This document shows, piece after piece, positions 26,236 through 35,798 of a stretch of DNA of 64,000 nt. This DNA is from Streptomyces fagopyri. Its GTDB lineage: Bacteria; Actinomycetota; Actinomycetes; Streptomycetales; Streptomycetaceae. Position 1 is the stretch's first letter; the number at the start of each line of letters is the position of its first letter. Below the pieces are notes generated by a model. It worked only from the letters and a program-made list of their open reading frames with translations. It was not told where the DNA came from and made no database searches. The stretch is taken from the NCBI RefSeq assembly GCF_009498275.1, contig NZ_CP045643.1, positions 248,001-312,000 of the forward strand, given 5' to 3'. Both the position numbers and the translations under genes were made by a program.

Positions 26236-29200
26236 CTACTTGAGTCCGAAGGCGCGGCGGATGGTCTGGCTGATGCCGCCGCCGTTGCGCTGCCCCACGG
26301 TGACCCGGAGGGATACGTAGCTCGCGCGGACCGGCGCGTGGAGCTGCGTCCGCCAGTTGCCCTTGTCCTCCTTCAGGGCCTGCCGGTGCCAGGACGCGCC
26401 GTCGTCGTAGGAGACCTCCAGCTCGACCGAGGTGACCACGTCCTGAGCGGCGTCGCTGCCGACGACTACGGGCCTGACCGAGAAACCTGACGCGCGCTCT
26501 GCGCGCCCGGCGAGGTCCAGATCGGTTCCGTAGTCGAGTTGGACCAGCGGGATGGCCTGATCCTCTACGTCGCCGGAGATGAACCTCCACTCGGTGTGCG
26601 TGGTGGTGGAGTAGGGGGTGAGGTCTGTGTTGCCCTTCGTGTCGGCGACCAGTCGGTAGGGGAGCTTCTGTGAGGCCAGGTCGCCGACACCGAAGTCGGG
26701 TCGCGGGCCGTTCCGCATCAGGAGTCGGTCACCCTGGTAGAGGGAGAAGCTCCGGGACATCAGGCCGGTGTCACCGCTGTGTGCGGACCCTCCGTCGCCG
26801 AAGCCCGCGAGGGTTCCGCCCATGGCGTTGCCGACACGGTGCGGCACCTCGAAGCTGAGCATGCGCGGGCGGGTGATGGGGCCGAACCAGTGTTCGTTCT
26901 GCACGCTGCGCGGCGGGTGACTCGCGATGTCGGTGAAGGTCGACCATCCGTCGATGGTCGCGTACTGCTGCCACTTGACGCCGTTCCCGGCGGAGACCCA
27001 GTCGGTGCGGTGCCCGGGGGTGACGGGCTCTCTCGGGAACGGGGGAACACGCGTCCCGCCGTACACGGAGTACGGGTAGGCGGCCGGCCAGTACTCGTAC
27101 GACGGGCTGTCCTCCCGGCTTTCGAGGATCTGCTTGCCGGCGGGCGGAGCGAAGGTGTTGTCGATGCGGGCAAGGCTGCCGGGATCCGTTGCCGCGGACG
27201 GGTCCGCCGGCACCCCTCCCTGGTGGTAATCGGCCAGGTCGTACAAGTACTCCGGCGCCGGATGGGCCTCGACTGCCAACTTGACTCTGGTCTTGCCCGC
27301 GGCCCCGATGGCCCTGATGAGTGCCTCGCCGTCGTCCCTGGTGACCGACGCGACCGGGAGGGGCCCGGTCGTCTTCTCGTCCGGGTCGCCGTACCAGTCG
27401 TTCCTTCGCCCGTCGCCGTCGTTGACGACCAGGAGCATGGCCGCCGACGCGGCGTGCGCCGCGGCCACCTGGTCCGCCGGGGACACACTTGCCGTACTGC
27501 GGACGATCACCGCTCTGCCAGCGGCGTTGAGGCCCGAGTAGTCGGCGGGTGCACCACTTCCGGCGAAGACTGCGTCGACGCGCGTACTGCCGTCGTGGAA
27601 GTGAGCGGATCCTGGCTGCACCAGCAGCGTGTCGTCGAGTTCGTGCCCGCTGTAGGTGATCTCCAGCGGAGTCTGCTTGGCACGGATCCGGGTGGTGAAG
27701 ACAAAACTGCCCTTGGTCACCTTCCCCTTGGTGGGAAGGGCCCACAGGCTGTCGTAAGCGGCGGAGGGCATGAGGATCTCGTGCAGTGCCTGTCCGTCGG
27801 CGGGCGTGGGCTCGCTGGAGGTGAAGGAGCGGTAGAGGTCGATTCTGCTGGTGGTGACGGACGAAGGCTTGGGAGTGGCCACCTTGACCTGGCGTATGCG
27901 CGAGGCGTCCAGGTCGACGTCCGTGTCCGATGTCAGCTCGAGTTCAGGAACGGTGAGGACCGCGAAGCCCAGGGAGTGCGGGCCGTGGCGGCCTTCCACG
28001 TCCAGTGTGGACACGACGGTGTAGGAGCCGGGTGCCCAGCGGCTGGTGAGTGTGCCGTCCGGGACCCACATGACGGTGGTCCTCCCGTCGGCGCCGGTGA
28101 TCTCGACCTCACCGCTGACGGGCTTGCCCGCCCGGTCCTTCAGGCGGACTGTCAGAGCGTACTTCTCGGATTCGACGGACAGGCCCACGGCAGTGTGCAC
28201 GGCGCCGACTGCGGAGCGGGCGACGACCTGGGCGGCATACTGACCCGCCGCCAGGCTCTTCGGGTCGGCCACGAGCCCGACCGACGAGGTTCCGCGCGCC
28301 GGCACCGTGACATGGTCGACCGCCAGGGCGAACACCCCCGCGGGCGATCCGCCGCGATCAACCGAGAGATCCAACGTGATCGGGCGGGCGGTCGTGTTGG
28401 TGTAGACGATTTGCCGTGTGACCGGCTTCGGCTTACGGCCGCTCGGCCAGGGGACGAGCCCCGCGTCCACCGACCCTGTCGCGACGACCTGGTCCTGGAG
28501 GTAAGCGGCGCCCACGTCCAGCCGGCCGGCACCGGCCTGGTAGGGACTGTAGTCCGGGGTCAGGACGCTGGTGCTCATCAAGGCGTCCTTGATGCGCTGC
28601 CCGGTCCACGTCGGATGCTTCTGCGCCAAAAGCACCGCCGCCCCCGTGACATGTGGCGCAGCCATCGACGTGCCGCTGTCCGAGCGGTAATAGCCCTCGC
28701 CCCAGCTCATCTGCTGCGATCGCGCGGCCAGGACGTCCACGCCCGGAGCGGTCAAGTCGGGCTTGAGGGCGTCGTCGTTCATCCTCGGCCCGGCGCTGGA
28801 GAAGTCGGCGAGGCGGTCGGAGGCGTCCACCGCGCCTACGGTCAAAGCGGCGTCCGCGGTTCCCGGCGCACTGACGCTGTACGGGCTGTTGCCCGCGTTA
28901 CCCGCGGCGATGACGAAGAGCGCGCCCGTCTCCGCACTCAGTTGGTTGACCGCCTGGCTCAGAGGATCGTCCTGGGTGTGCCACGCGGGCGTACCCAGGC
29001 TCATGTTGATCACCTTGGCATGCTCGGTCCGCGCCGCCCACTCCATGCCCGCGATGATCCCGGATATCGGACCGGAGCCGTTGTCACCGAGAACCTTGCC
29101 CACGATCAGATCAGCGCCAGGTGCGACTCCCCGTTCCTTTCCGTCAGAGGCGGCGCCGGTTCCGGCTACGGTGGACGCGGTGTGCGTCCCATGTCCGTTG

Positions 29201-30081
29201 CGGTCGATGACGCCCTCCCCCGCGACGAAACTGCGGGACTCCACGATGCGGCCGGCCAGATCCGGATGAGTGGTGTCCGCTCCGGAATCGAGTACCGCGA
29301 CGCGAACACCTGCGCCGGTGCCCCCTGCTTTCCAAGCCTTGGGGGCGCCGATCTGCGCCGTGGTGTCCGCCAAGTCCGCCTGCGCCTTGCCATCGAGCCA
29401 CACCTTGTCGACACCGGCTGCGAAGGAAGGACCCGTCACCTCGTTCCGGCTTGTACCGACACTTGCCGTGGACCGCGAGAGGTCCATCCCGTCGGTGCGG
29501 GTCAGGGCGGACCAGAACGCGGAGGCCTTCGACCGCCGGGTCTCGACGGCCTCACCGTGGACGGACGGAAGGCCCAGCGTGGTCTTCGCCCCGGGCAGCG
29601 CCGAGTTGGGCGGCAGCGCGTCGTCGGAGGCACCGCTCTTGAGAGCGGAGAGGGCTGGAGAGCGAGTGATGATCAAAGGGAGCGCGCTCTTGTGGGCGTC
29701 ATCGTACCCCTGGGCCATCAACTGGGTGATGTTGAAGAGCTGTTTGTCGAGCCGCCCGGTCGCCACGTAGGGCAGGGTGCTGTCGGGGTACACGAAGGTG
29801 TCCCGGCCCTCGATGGCAACGCGTACCGATCCCTCGGCTCCCGGCGCACGCGTGACATCGTCGACGGACACCGTTCCATCCGGTTCCTGAGTTGCCGTCA
29901 CCTTGTCACCGGTGATCAGCGTCAGCGTGACGGGCGCGCGCCGCGCACTGCTGTGTTCGCCCGGCGTGGCGTGCGGCGGCCGTAAAGGAGTGGCGCCGTG
30001 GGCCGTCGTTGGGGTCGCCAGTGTGGCAACAAGAACTGCGGCGACGGACGCTGCAGATCTTCGGGCAAATGGGTGCAGCAC
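26236..30081 (-). CDS. Large secreted S8 (subtilisin-like) peptidase, second copy
   Basis: The 1281-aa exoprotease starts from GTG 30079-30081 (GGAGG ribosome site, 5-nt spacing), which gives a signal peptide ending near TAHGA. Then come a propeptide (VTLTLITGDKVTA) and the catalytic domain with Asp265 (VAVLDSGAD), His297 (NGHGTHTAS), Asn395 (AAGNAG) and Ser472 (SGTSMAAPHVTGAAVLL). C-terminal ~750 residues are beta-rich with a protease-associated-like segment (VIVRSTASVSPADQ, AAMLLVVNDGDG). Architecture and many blocks match the S8 gene at 8.6-12.5 kb, so the two are paralogues. It is followed by a hairpin. It shares a 340-nt divergent promoter region with a small uncharacterised gene. Confidence 0.92.
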   Translation of the reverse strand: MLHPFARRSAASVAAVLVATLATPTTAHGATPLRPPHATPGEHSSARRAPVTLTLITGDKVTATQEPDGTVSVDDVTRAPGAEGSVRVAIEGRDTFVYPDSTLPYVATGRLDKQLFNITQLMAQGYDDAHKSALPLIITRSPALSALKSGASDDALPPNSALPGAKTTLGLPSVHGEAVETRRSKASAFWSALTRTDGMDLSRSTASVGTSRNEVTGPSFAAGVDKVWLDGKAQADLADTTAQIGAPKAWKAGGTGAGVRVAVLDSGADTTHPDLAGRIVESRSFVAGEGVIDRNGHGTHTASTVAGTGAASDGKERGVAPGADLIVGKVLGDNGSGPISGIIAGMEWAARTEHAKVINMSLGTPAWHTQDDPLSQAVNQLSAETGALFVIAAGNAGNSPYSVSAPGTADAALTVGAVDASDRLADFSSAGPRMNDDALKPDLTAPGVDVLAARSQQMSWGEGYYRSDSGTSMAAPHVTGAAVLLAQKHPTWTGQRIKDALMSTSVLTPDYSPYQAGAGRLDVGAAYLQDQVVATGSVDAGLVPWPSGRKPKPVTRQIVYTNTTARPITLDLSVDRGGSPAGVFALAVDHVTVPARGTSSVGLVADPKSLAAGQYAAQVVARSAVGAVHTAVGLSVESEKYALTVRLKDRAGKPVSGEVEITGADGRTTVMWVPDGTLTSRWAPGSYTVVSTLDVEGRHGPHSLGFAVLTVPELELTSDTDVDLDASRIRQVKVATPKPSSVTTSRIDLYRSFTSSEPTPADGQALHEILMPSAAYDSLWALPTKGKVTKGSFVFTTRIRAKQTPLEITYSGHELDDTLLVQPGSAHFHDGSTRVDAVFAGSGAPADYSGLNAAGRAVIVRSTASVSPADQVAAAHAASAAMLLVVNDGDGRRNDWYGDPDEKTTGPLPVASVTRDDGEALIRAIGAAGKTRVKLAVEAHPAPEYLYDLADYHQGGVPADPSAATDPGSLARIDNTFAPPAGKQILESREDSPSYEYWPAAYPYSVYGGTRVPPFPREPVTPGHRTDWVSAGNGVKWQQYATIDGWSTFTDIASHPPRSVQNEHWFGPITRPRMLSFEVPHRVGNAMGGTLAGFGDGGSAHSGDTGLMSRSFSLYQGDRLLMRNGPRPDFGVGDLASQKLPYRLVADTKGNTDLTPYSTTTHTEWRFISGDVEDQAIPLVQLDYGTDLDLAGRAERASGFSVRPVVVGSDAAQDVVTSVELEVSYDDGASWHRQALKEDKGNWRTQLHAPVRASYVSLRVTVGQRNGGGISQTIRRAFGLK

Positions 30082-30421
30082 ATTCCCTCCAGAGTCAGTG
30101 ATCGACTGAATCCGACCACCTCTGCAGAAGAAATGTAAGTACTTGAATTCCCGACTACCTGCCTGTAGGTGCGAACACCTCCTGCCGTCGCCGACCAGCA
30201 GCCCACTGAACAACCATCATGGAGAGCCTATTTGAGGCTGGTTGCGAGGAGCGAGGTTCTCCGGTGCCGCAGCAGACGTCGAGCGCGCGACCGCTCTCGG
30301 GAGTCGGAGCGTCCTCGAAAAGCTGGCGTTTTTCCTCATCGGAGGATCAGTTGAAACAGTGGCCGTCGGCGTAGTGGATCCCGCGCGGCACACTCTGGGA
30401 GTGCCGTCCTATGGTTCGGGG
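30082..30421. promoter_or_regulatory. Divergent promoter region, relatively AT-rich
   Basis: It contains an AT-rich core near 30130-30150 (AAATGTAAGTACTTGAATTC, with the palindrome AAGTACTT) and an imperfect palindrome CTACCTGCCTGTAGG just to its right. These are the best candidates for control of the S8 peptidase gene. Promoter elements were not matched with confidence. Confidence 0.4.
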
Positions 30422-30991
30422 ATGAGTAACTCCGCTGCGGCTGCTGTCCTCACAACCAGCGATCTGTCTGAAGCGATACGTGCGGTGCGTACTTTGGTGG
30501 CCTTGGCAGACATCGAGCAGGGCGAGGTCGACTTCGAAGCCGTGATCAGGTCGCAGGATGTCCTGGCGCACGTACGCCATGTGTTGCCCAGGCTCGAGTG
30601 GTGGGCGTCGGCCGGCGAGGAGCACGGTTCGTCGAAGTCCGGCGACGATCCTGCGGACTGCCTGCCGATCCGAGTGTTCGACTGGTGTCGTCCGGTGGAC
30701 CGCGCTGAGCCCTTCATCGCTGCCCTGGGGCCGGATTCCGCGGCAGTTCGGTGGGATCTGGACGCATGGCCTGCGGTTCCCGAAGCGGGACTGGAGGCGA
30801 TCTCGCAGAAGTACGCGTACCTCACGCTGACCGTGAACTCCCGGGACCTCTACCAGGATGAGCCGTCGCAGGACCACACCGTCCACGTGCACGTGCGGAA
30901 CCGGAACGGCGACCAGATCGACCGCGTCCATTGGCTGGCCGGCCAAGTGGGTGGCCGATTCACAGGAAGGGTGGAGCTGGCGCCTCTGTAA
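30422..30991 (+). CDS. Uncharacterised actinobacterial protein
   Basis: The 189-aa soluble protein starts MSNSAAAAVLTTSDLSEAIR, followed by RTLVALADIEQGEVDFEAVI and VRHVLPRLEWWAS, then a mixed alpha/beta C-terminal half (AAVRWDLDAWPAVPEAGLEA, YLTLTVNSRDLY, HTVHVHVRNRNGDQIDRVHW). No catalytic signature is apparent. ATG 30422 has a weak CGGGG ribosome site; longer in-frame extensions look non-coding. It is divergent from the S8 peptidase. Confidence 0.5.
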   Translation: MSNSAAAAVLTTSDLSEAIRAVRTLVALADIEQGEVDFEAVIRSQDVLAHVRHVLPRLEWWASAGEEHGSSKSGDDPADCLPIRVFDWCRPVDRAEPFIAALGPDSAAVRWDLDAWPAVPEAGLEAISQKYAYLTLTVNSRDLYQDEPSQDHTVHVHVRNRNGDQIDRVHWLAGQVGGRFTGRVELAPL

Positions 30992-31386
30992 CCTCTCAGC
31001 ACAGGCAGGGCTGCTGTCTCCCTCTGCCTCTGTCACGTCATCGGCCGGTCAAGTCCTATGGAAGACGCACCTCGTGGCCGACTCCGCTGCCCTTCTCCAG
31101 CGCGGAACCGACCTGCGCAGCCGACTGGCCCACGGGCGCACGAGCCCGCCGGCAGGCGGGAGGGAAGAAGGGACCGCGCTGCACGGCTTTCCTCTCGCGG
31201 CCGGTGCAGATCGATGAGGAGGGAGCCGCTGGACCAGCCGGTTTCTGCCCGGGCATGACCGGCTGTTCGGGCAAGTACTGTCTGGGCCGCGTGACAATCC
31301 GACTTCGTGCTGTCAGCCATCCTCCTTCCTGGGACGCACATCACATGGCACCCGAGGATGCCACGACAGTGCGGGGCGGGAGGGGA
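30992..31386. other. Intergenic, nothing recognised
   Basis: Overlapping frames on both strands without ribosome sites or motifs. Confidence 0.4.
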
Positions 31387-31617
31387 TCATGGTCGCCGCC
31401 AAAGTCTCTGGCGCGGTCCACGAGCGGGGGAGAATTTCGGGGCCCGGGGACGTGATGCTCGCTTCCAACTGCCCCAGGCTCCCCAGGAGAACCACGCACT
31501 GGCGGCCAGGGCGCGGACGATACCTGGGGTGTCGTGTCCATTTGCGGCGCTGAGCACGCCACCGATGGCGCCGACGATGAGAGCCAGCGTGAGGAAGGAC
31601 CAGATCACGATCTTCAT
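31387..31617 (-). CDS. Small membrane protein (76 aa)
   Basis: From ATG 31615-31617 the product begins MKIVIWSFLTLALIVGAIGG, a membrane helix, followed by a polar loop (SAANGHDTPGIV) and a second amphipathic helix (RALAASAWFSWGAWGSWKRA) and a basic tail. The ribosome site is weak. Its hydrophobic pattern and positively charged tail look like a real small protein, but I recognise no family. Confidence 0.4.
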   Translation of the reverse strand: MKIVIWSFLTLALIVGAIGGVLSAANGHDTPGIVRALAASAWFSWGAWGSWKRASRPRAPKFSPARGPRQRLWRRP

Positions 31618-31864
31618 GTCGTGGAACGATATCCGGCCCGTGCCGGCCCCCGGGGCGCAGGGAAGCAGCACCTTGCCTGGCGGGTCGCCAGCCGTCCTGG
31701 TGCTGACGTATGTGCCGTCTTGCTCACCCTGCCGGGGCATACTCTGCCGAAACGATCTCTCGTTCACTCCTCTGACCTGGAGATTCCCGGAGCTGCCGAC
31801 GGAGCCGCGATGAGATGAGGGATGGTTCCGGCCGATGTCAGTGGTGTGGGCGAGTATCTCGACC

Positions 31865-32476
31865 ATGACTGCGACTGCTGCCGATTACGTGTGGCTCGAA
31901 AAGCTTTTCCCTGACCTCGCGGAGGCGTATTGCTTCACTCTGGTGTACCAGGTGTCGCCGTCAGAGCTCCTGGCCCGTCTTGGAGGTCAGGTCGAACTCT
32001 CCCGTACGGGGACGGCGGCGATAGTCGACGCGGCTGTCGACCTCTGGGCGCGTTCCGACCGCGCTCGGCGATTCATGGCCATGACCACCGTTGGCGACTG
32101 GACTTTGCTGATTGAGCCCATGGGCTGTCTCGGCGCCACCGAAGAGAACGCTCTGCCGACATCCGCAGGAACACGCTGGGTCTCGCATTTCGCCGACATC
32201 AACGGCATCAGCGGTTTCCTCTGGGCCCAAGACGGCGTCAAGCGCCTGACGTTCGAGCCTGGGCTGCCCGACCACCGATGGGGAACCACTCCTGACGAAC
32301 TTCTGGACGCCATGCACCAGAGCGGCTTCCAGTTCTGGGACGAGGCCTCCGACACCGCGGAATGCCTGGCCACGGGGGCAGCATTCGCCCTTGCCGACCA
32401 CCTGACGGGTGTGCGCATCACGCCGGGACTTCTACGGGACACCGTCTTTGTCTGCGGCAGCGCGAAGATCGGGTGA
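31865..32476 (+). CDS. DUF6461-like protein
   Basis: The 203-aa protein from ATG 31865 reads TATAADYVWLEKLFPDLAEA, then YCFTLVYQVSPSELLARLGG, TGTAAIVDAAVDLWARSD, WTLLIEPMGCLGA, WVSHFADINGISGFLWAQDG, and FEPGLPDHRWG. This order matches the actinobacterial DUF6461 family, which has no known function but is often found singly or in tandem beside other small unknown proteins. The following gene starts 7 nt after the stop codon on the same strand, so they form an operon. No membrane or export signal. Confidence 0.7.
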   Translation: MTATAADYVWLEKLFPDLAEAYCFTLVYQVSPSELLARLGGQVELSRTGTAAIVDAAVDLWARSDRARRFMAMTTVGDWTLLIEPMGCLGATEENALPTSAGTRWVSHFADINGISGFLWAQDGVKRLTFEPGLPDHRWGTTPDELLDAMHQSGFQFWDEASDTAECLATGAAFALADHLTGVRITPGLLRDTVFVCGSAKIG

Positions 32477-32483
32477 GCGCGTG

Positions 32484-32927
32484 ATGACCTCACTCCTCGA
32501 CGACATCCTGACCAGCGCCCGGTGGATCGCCTGCGCCCTCAACAGCTCGGGATACACTGCCGACTTCACCCCCGGAAGCCTCCGAGACGTCGAGCGGTTC
32601 ATGGTGGAGCACAGCGACCGTGGGGTTGCGTTGGCCGGCGGACTCCTCGCAACAGAGGTGGGGCCAAGACTGTTCGCTCTGGGCACCTACGTCGGCGAGA
32701 CCGTCCGACGCACCCGCGGCGGTACATGGGGGGCGGACGGCGACGGCCCGACTGCCGAGATGAACATCGCCCTCCACCTGCCGGACGGTTCGATCATCTG
32801 GCCCGTCCAGCGCGTGATCAAACGGTTCCGCAACGGTCCGGAGGACAGCATCGCGTTCTATGGCGTCGCGCTCGGGCTGACGGACACACCTGGACAACCC
32901 CGTCACCGGTTCCGCTGCCGCGAGTGA
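32484..32927 (+). CDS. Uncharacterised protein in operon with the DUF6461-like gene
   Basis: The 147-aa soluble protein begins MTSLLDDILTSARWIACALN; further stretches are DFTPGSLRDVERFMVEHS, LFALGTYVGETVRRTRGGTW and EMNIALHLPDGSIIWPVQRV. The pattern (long helix, GxLLA, LFALGxYVGE) resembles small actinobacterial proteins of unknown function. ATG 32484 lies 7 nt after the preceding stop, with the ribosome site GGGTGAG formed by the end of that gene, implying translational coupling and a joint role. Confidence 0.55.
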   Translation: MTSLLDDILTSARWIACALNSSGYTADFTPGSLRDVERFMVEHSDRGVALAGGLLATEVGPRLFALGTYVGETVRRTRGGTWGADGDGPTAEMNIALHLPDGSIIWPVQRVIKRFRNGPEDSIAFYGVALGLTDTPGQPRHRFRCRE

Positions 32928-33124
32928 CGCGGATGCGGGGAGCCGGCGACCGCGGCGACGATTACTTCGGCGTTGTCAGGCGATGTCGCGGACCTTGTCC
33001 GTAGCACTCATTCCCTCAATCAAGATCATTACCGGTGTGCTGTAGGCGACTTCGCGAGAGGAATACGGCCATCGGCGGGTGACATCCCGCCAGCGATCGT
33101 GAACTCCACGATCACGGAGGAGAC

Positions 33125-33600
33125 ATGTCCCTCTTCAAGGCCGCTCTGTTCGACTGGGTTGGAACACTCACCGCCCCCAAGTGGGGTTCTGCCCAGACGA
33201 CATCCAGGGGTGCTTCGTGGATCCGACGCTCATTGCGGCAACTCGAGCGCGACTCGTCCGATGTGGAAGCGCGGGCGGATCAGCGCAGCCCTGAGCGTAG
33301 CCGGCAAGCTCCCTCACGTCGTGGAGGTTTGGGCTGGAGCGGACCTGTCGGCCGCAGCACACCGTGACAGCTACGACCGGTGGATCGACGCCGCAGGAGC
33401 GGACGCGGTCCTGGCCGACGAGATGTACACGGCACTGTCCGATGCACGCGGAAACGCCCTTGCCTCCGATGTCGAACCCACACTCGCAGCGGTCAAGGCG
33501 GCCGGCTTGAAAGTCGCCATTGTCAGCGACATCCACGTCGATATCCGGCCCGCTTTCTTGGAAAGCAGCCTCGATGCCTACGTTGACGAGTTCGTCTTGT
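33125..33600 (+). pseudogene. HAD-superfamily hydrolase, frameshifted and truncated
   Basis: ATG 33125 opens well (GGAGGAGAC ribosome site?) with FKAALFDWVGTLTAP, the HAD motif I strand with DxxGT (DWVGT). After about 33230 the coding continues in another frame: RISAALSVAGKLPHVVEVWA, HRDSYDRWIDAAGADAVLAD, SDVEPTLAAVKAAGLKVAIV, SDIHVDIRPAF and YVDEFVLS. The usual next motif (EHGVQKPDPxxF) is missing, as the sequence changes abruptly at ~33600. Thus at least one frameshift and a 3' deletion are present; the gene is dead. Confidence 0.75.
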
Positions 33601-34045
33601 CGTTGGTGACGTGGGACCAGTCCAGGCTGGTTCGGGTGTCGCCGTAGTGGTGGGCCACCTTGCCGGCGCCGGGCGAGAAGAGGGTGAAGTCGGTAGCGCC
33701 TCGGCGCGGCGTAGTAGCCGCTGCGCGCGTCACAACCGATCCTGTTCCGGAAGGTCGGCAGGGCTGTCGGGGGTATGGCGCACATGCGTCTCCCCGGGGT
33801 GCTCCGTCGCAGGCATTCGGGGGCGACGGCTCGCGACGGCTTCGGCACGGCCGGGATGTGGTGCTGACGTGGGAATCAGGCGCGGGTCGGCGTGGAGCCT
33901 TCTCGGCTGGCGGCCGTGGATGCGGGGGACGCGGACAGCATCCTGGCCGAGCCGCTGGTCTGATGCGCTCCGGCTGTAGCGTTTCCTGCACCGGCTGCTC
34001 CGCGGCCGGACTGGGCCCTTCTCGCACTCCACCGACGGCGCGGAG
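33601..34045. other. Rearranged stretch between HAD relic and kinase fragment
   Basis: No recognised gene. This is where the HAD gene loses its 3' end and the kinase gene its 5' end, so a deletion or insertion-excision event joined two genes here. Confidence 0.4.
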
Positions 34046-34483
34046 ATGGACAAGCACCTGCGGGTCGACACCATCGCGCAGGCGATCGTCCGTTCCGGGG
34101 TGGCCCGGCATCCGGTTGGTCCCGTGGGCTATGTCGTTGGATATGCCCTGGCCGGGGGGCATTTGCGGCAGGAGCTGACCGTGATCGCGGAATCGGTCAA
34201 TCCGCCGGGTGTGACGCGTGACGCCTGGCGGAGAACGGCCGTCGAGGCGCGCTTGCGTGTCGTCGAGGTGGAGGTGGTGTGCTCCGATCGGGCGGAGCAC
34301 CGACGCCGCGTGACCTCGCGGTCGACCGACACTCCAGGCCTCCCACTGCAGGACTGGCAGCAGGTCATCTCCCGGGAGCGGGAGCGCGAGCCTTGGATCC
34401 GCGAGCGCGTCGTCATCGATACCGCGGGACAGAGCCCACAACAGTCACTGGCTCCGCTCCACCGCGGCCTGGCATCGGGCTGA
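34046..34483 (+). pseudogene. AAA-type kinase/ATPase, N-terminally truncated
   Basis: The frame from ATG 34046 begins MDKHLRVDTIAQAIVRSG, followed by GPVGYVVGYALAGGHLRQEL, TVIAESVNPPGVTRDAWRRT, VEVEVVCSDRAEHRRRV and LPLQDWQQVISREREREPW, then VVIDTAG. This is the second half of actinobacterial P-loop kinases of the gluconate-kinase-like AAA type. The Walker A segment (GLPGTGKST before a LRxDTI strand) is missing, so no ATP binding is expected. Whether a truncated product is made is unknown. Confidence 0.65.
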
Positions 34484-34649
34484 CGGGTAGGCCGGGCGAC
34501 CGTGCAACCGCCCGGCTCGGCCGAGTCGTCGCGTACGTCCGGCGTTCGAGCACCTCGACGCCGGGGCCGACTCCGGGGCCGACGTCGGGGAGGCCGCGGA
34601 CCGCGCCGAAGCGGTCGCCTGATGCCGGCCGATGAGGTTCCCCCGAGTT

Positions 34650-35798
34650 TCAGCTCCGTTGGAAGGAGTGATCCCGTCGGCGCCATTCCCCCGCGAGGAG
34701 TTCGTACGAGCGGACCCGGTCCTTGTGGTCGTGGGTGATCGTCGTGATGAGCAACTCGTCCGCGCCCGTCGCCTCCTGGAGCTGTTCCAACTGGTCGGCC
34801 ACCCGGCCCGGCGAGCCGACGAACTGGGTGTCGAGGCGGTCCTGGACGAGGGCCCGGTCCTCGTCCGTCCATGGGTGCGCGCGTGCTTCCTCCGGCGTCG
34901 GGTACTCGATGGCGCCCTCGGCTGTGCGGATGCTGCGGACCCACGGGCCGTATCCAGTGGCGAGTACGCGGGCGGCGTCGTCATTCTCGGCGACGACGAC
35001 GTCCGCCGAGACGCTGATGTACGGCTTGTCCCGGAACTCGGAAGGCTGGAAGGAGGACCGGTAACCTTCCACCGCCTCCAGGACCGTCGCCGGGCTGACG
35101 TGGTAGTTCGCCGCGAACCGCAGACCGTTGCGGCCCGCGACAGCGGCACTCTGCCCCCCGCTGCTACCCAGGATCCATACCTCTACGTCGGCACCTTCCC
35201 CCGGCACGACGCGGGCCTCGACGCCCTCCGGAGAGCGGTAGGTGCCGGCGAGCAGGGCGAGGATGTCGTCGACCTGCTCGGCGTAGTCCTGTGATTCGGC
35301 GCCCGGCAGCATGAGCAGCTTGCGCTGCAGCGCGATGCGGGGTGACCCGAGCAGATGCTCGAAGGAGAAGCGGGGCGGGATCAACACGCCGTTCGGGGTG
35401 CGGCCGTCGACGACCGGGGTCGCTGTCGGCAGCGGTGCGGCGAGCTGTCCCGGCGGACGGCCGCCCGAGCGGCCCAGGCCCAGATCGAAGCGGCCCGGGT
35501 GCAGCGCGTCGAGCAGGCCGAACTCCTCCACCGTGGACAGCGCTGTGCGGTGCCCGAGCTGTACGGCCCCGGAACCGAGCCGGATGGTGGAGGTGGCGGA
35601 TGCTGTCAGGGCCAGGACGACCGCGGGTGATGTTCCGGCCACACCTGGATTGAGGTGGTGCTCGGCGAACCAGTAGCGGGCATATCCGAAGCGCTCGGCC
35701 TGCTGTGCGAGGTCGATGGAGTTGCGCAGGGCATCGGCTGCCGTCGAACCGGAGGGGATCGGGACCAGGTCGAGCACGCCGAGGGCCGTATCAGACAT
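34650..35798 (-). CDS. Luciferase-like (LLM) flavin-dependent oxidoreductase
   Basis: The 382-aa protein from ATG 35796-35798 starts LGVLDLVPIPSGSTAADALR, with RYWFAEHHLNPGVAGTSPAV, IRLGSGAVQLGHRTALSTVE and PGRFDLGLGRSG, all typical of the MsnO8/LLM TIM-barrel group that uses FMNH2 and O2. It is the last gene of the leftward cluster, and its start overlaps the end of the previous one by 8 nt, indicating tight translational coupling. In this setting it probably helps oxidise an organosulfur compound to release sulfite, but the substrate is not evident. Confidence 0.88.
   Translation of the reverse strand: MSDTALGVLDLVPIPSGSTAADALRNSIDLAQQAERFGYARYWFAEHHLNPGVAGTSPAVVLALTASATSTIRLGSGAVQLGHRTALSTVEEFGLLDALHPGRFDLGLGRSGGRPPGQLAAPLPTATPVVDGRTPNGVLIPPRFSFEHLLGSPRIALQRKLLMLPGAESQDYAEQVDDILALLAGTYRSPEGVEARVVPGEGADVEVWILGSSGGQSAAVAGRNGLRFAANYHVSPATVLEAVEGYRSSFQPSEFRDKPYISVSADVVVAENDDAARVLATGYGPWVRSIRTAEGAIEYPTPEEARAHPWTDEDRALVQDRLDTQFVGSPGRVADQLEQLQEATGADELLITTITHDHKDRVRSYELLAGEWRRRDHSFQRS

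Noticed and set aside
26779..29985. 1068-codon frame antisense to the second S8 peptidase
   Set aside because: Same reason; no ribosome site or motif.
33611..33979. 122-codon frame in the rearranged stretch
   Set aside because: No motifs; overlaps antisense frames of similar length, as expected by chance in high-GC DNA.
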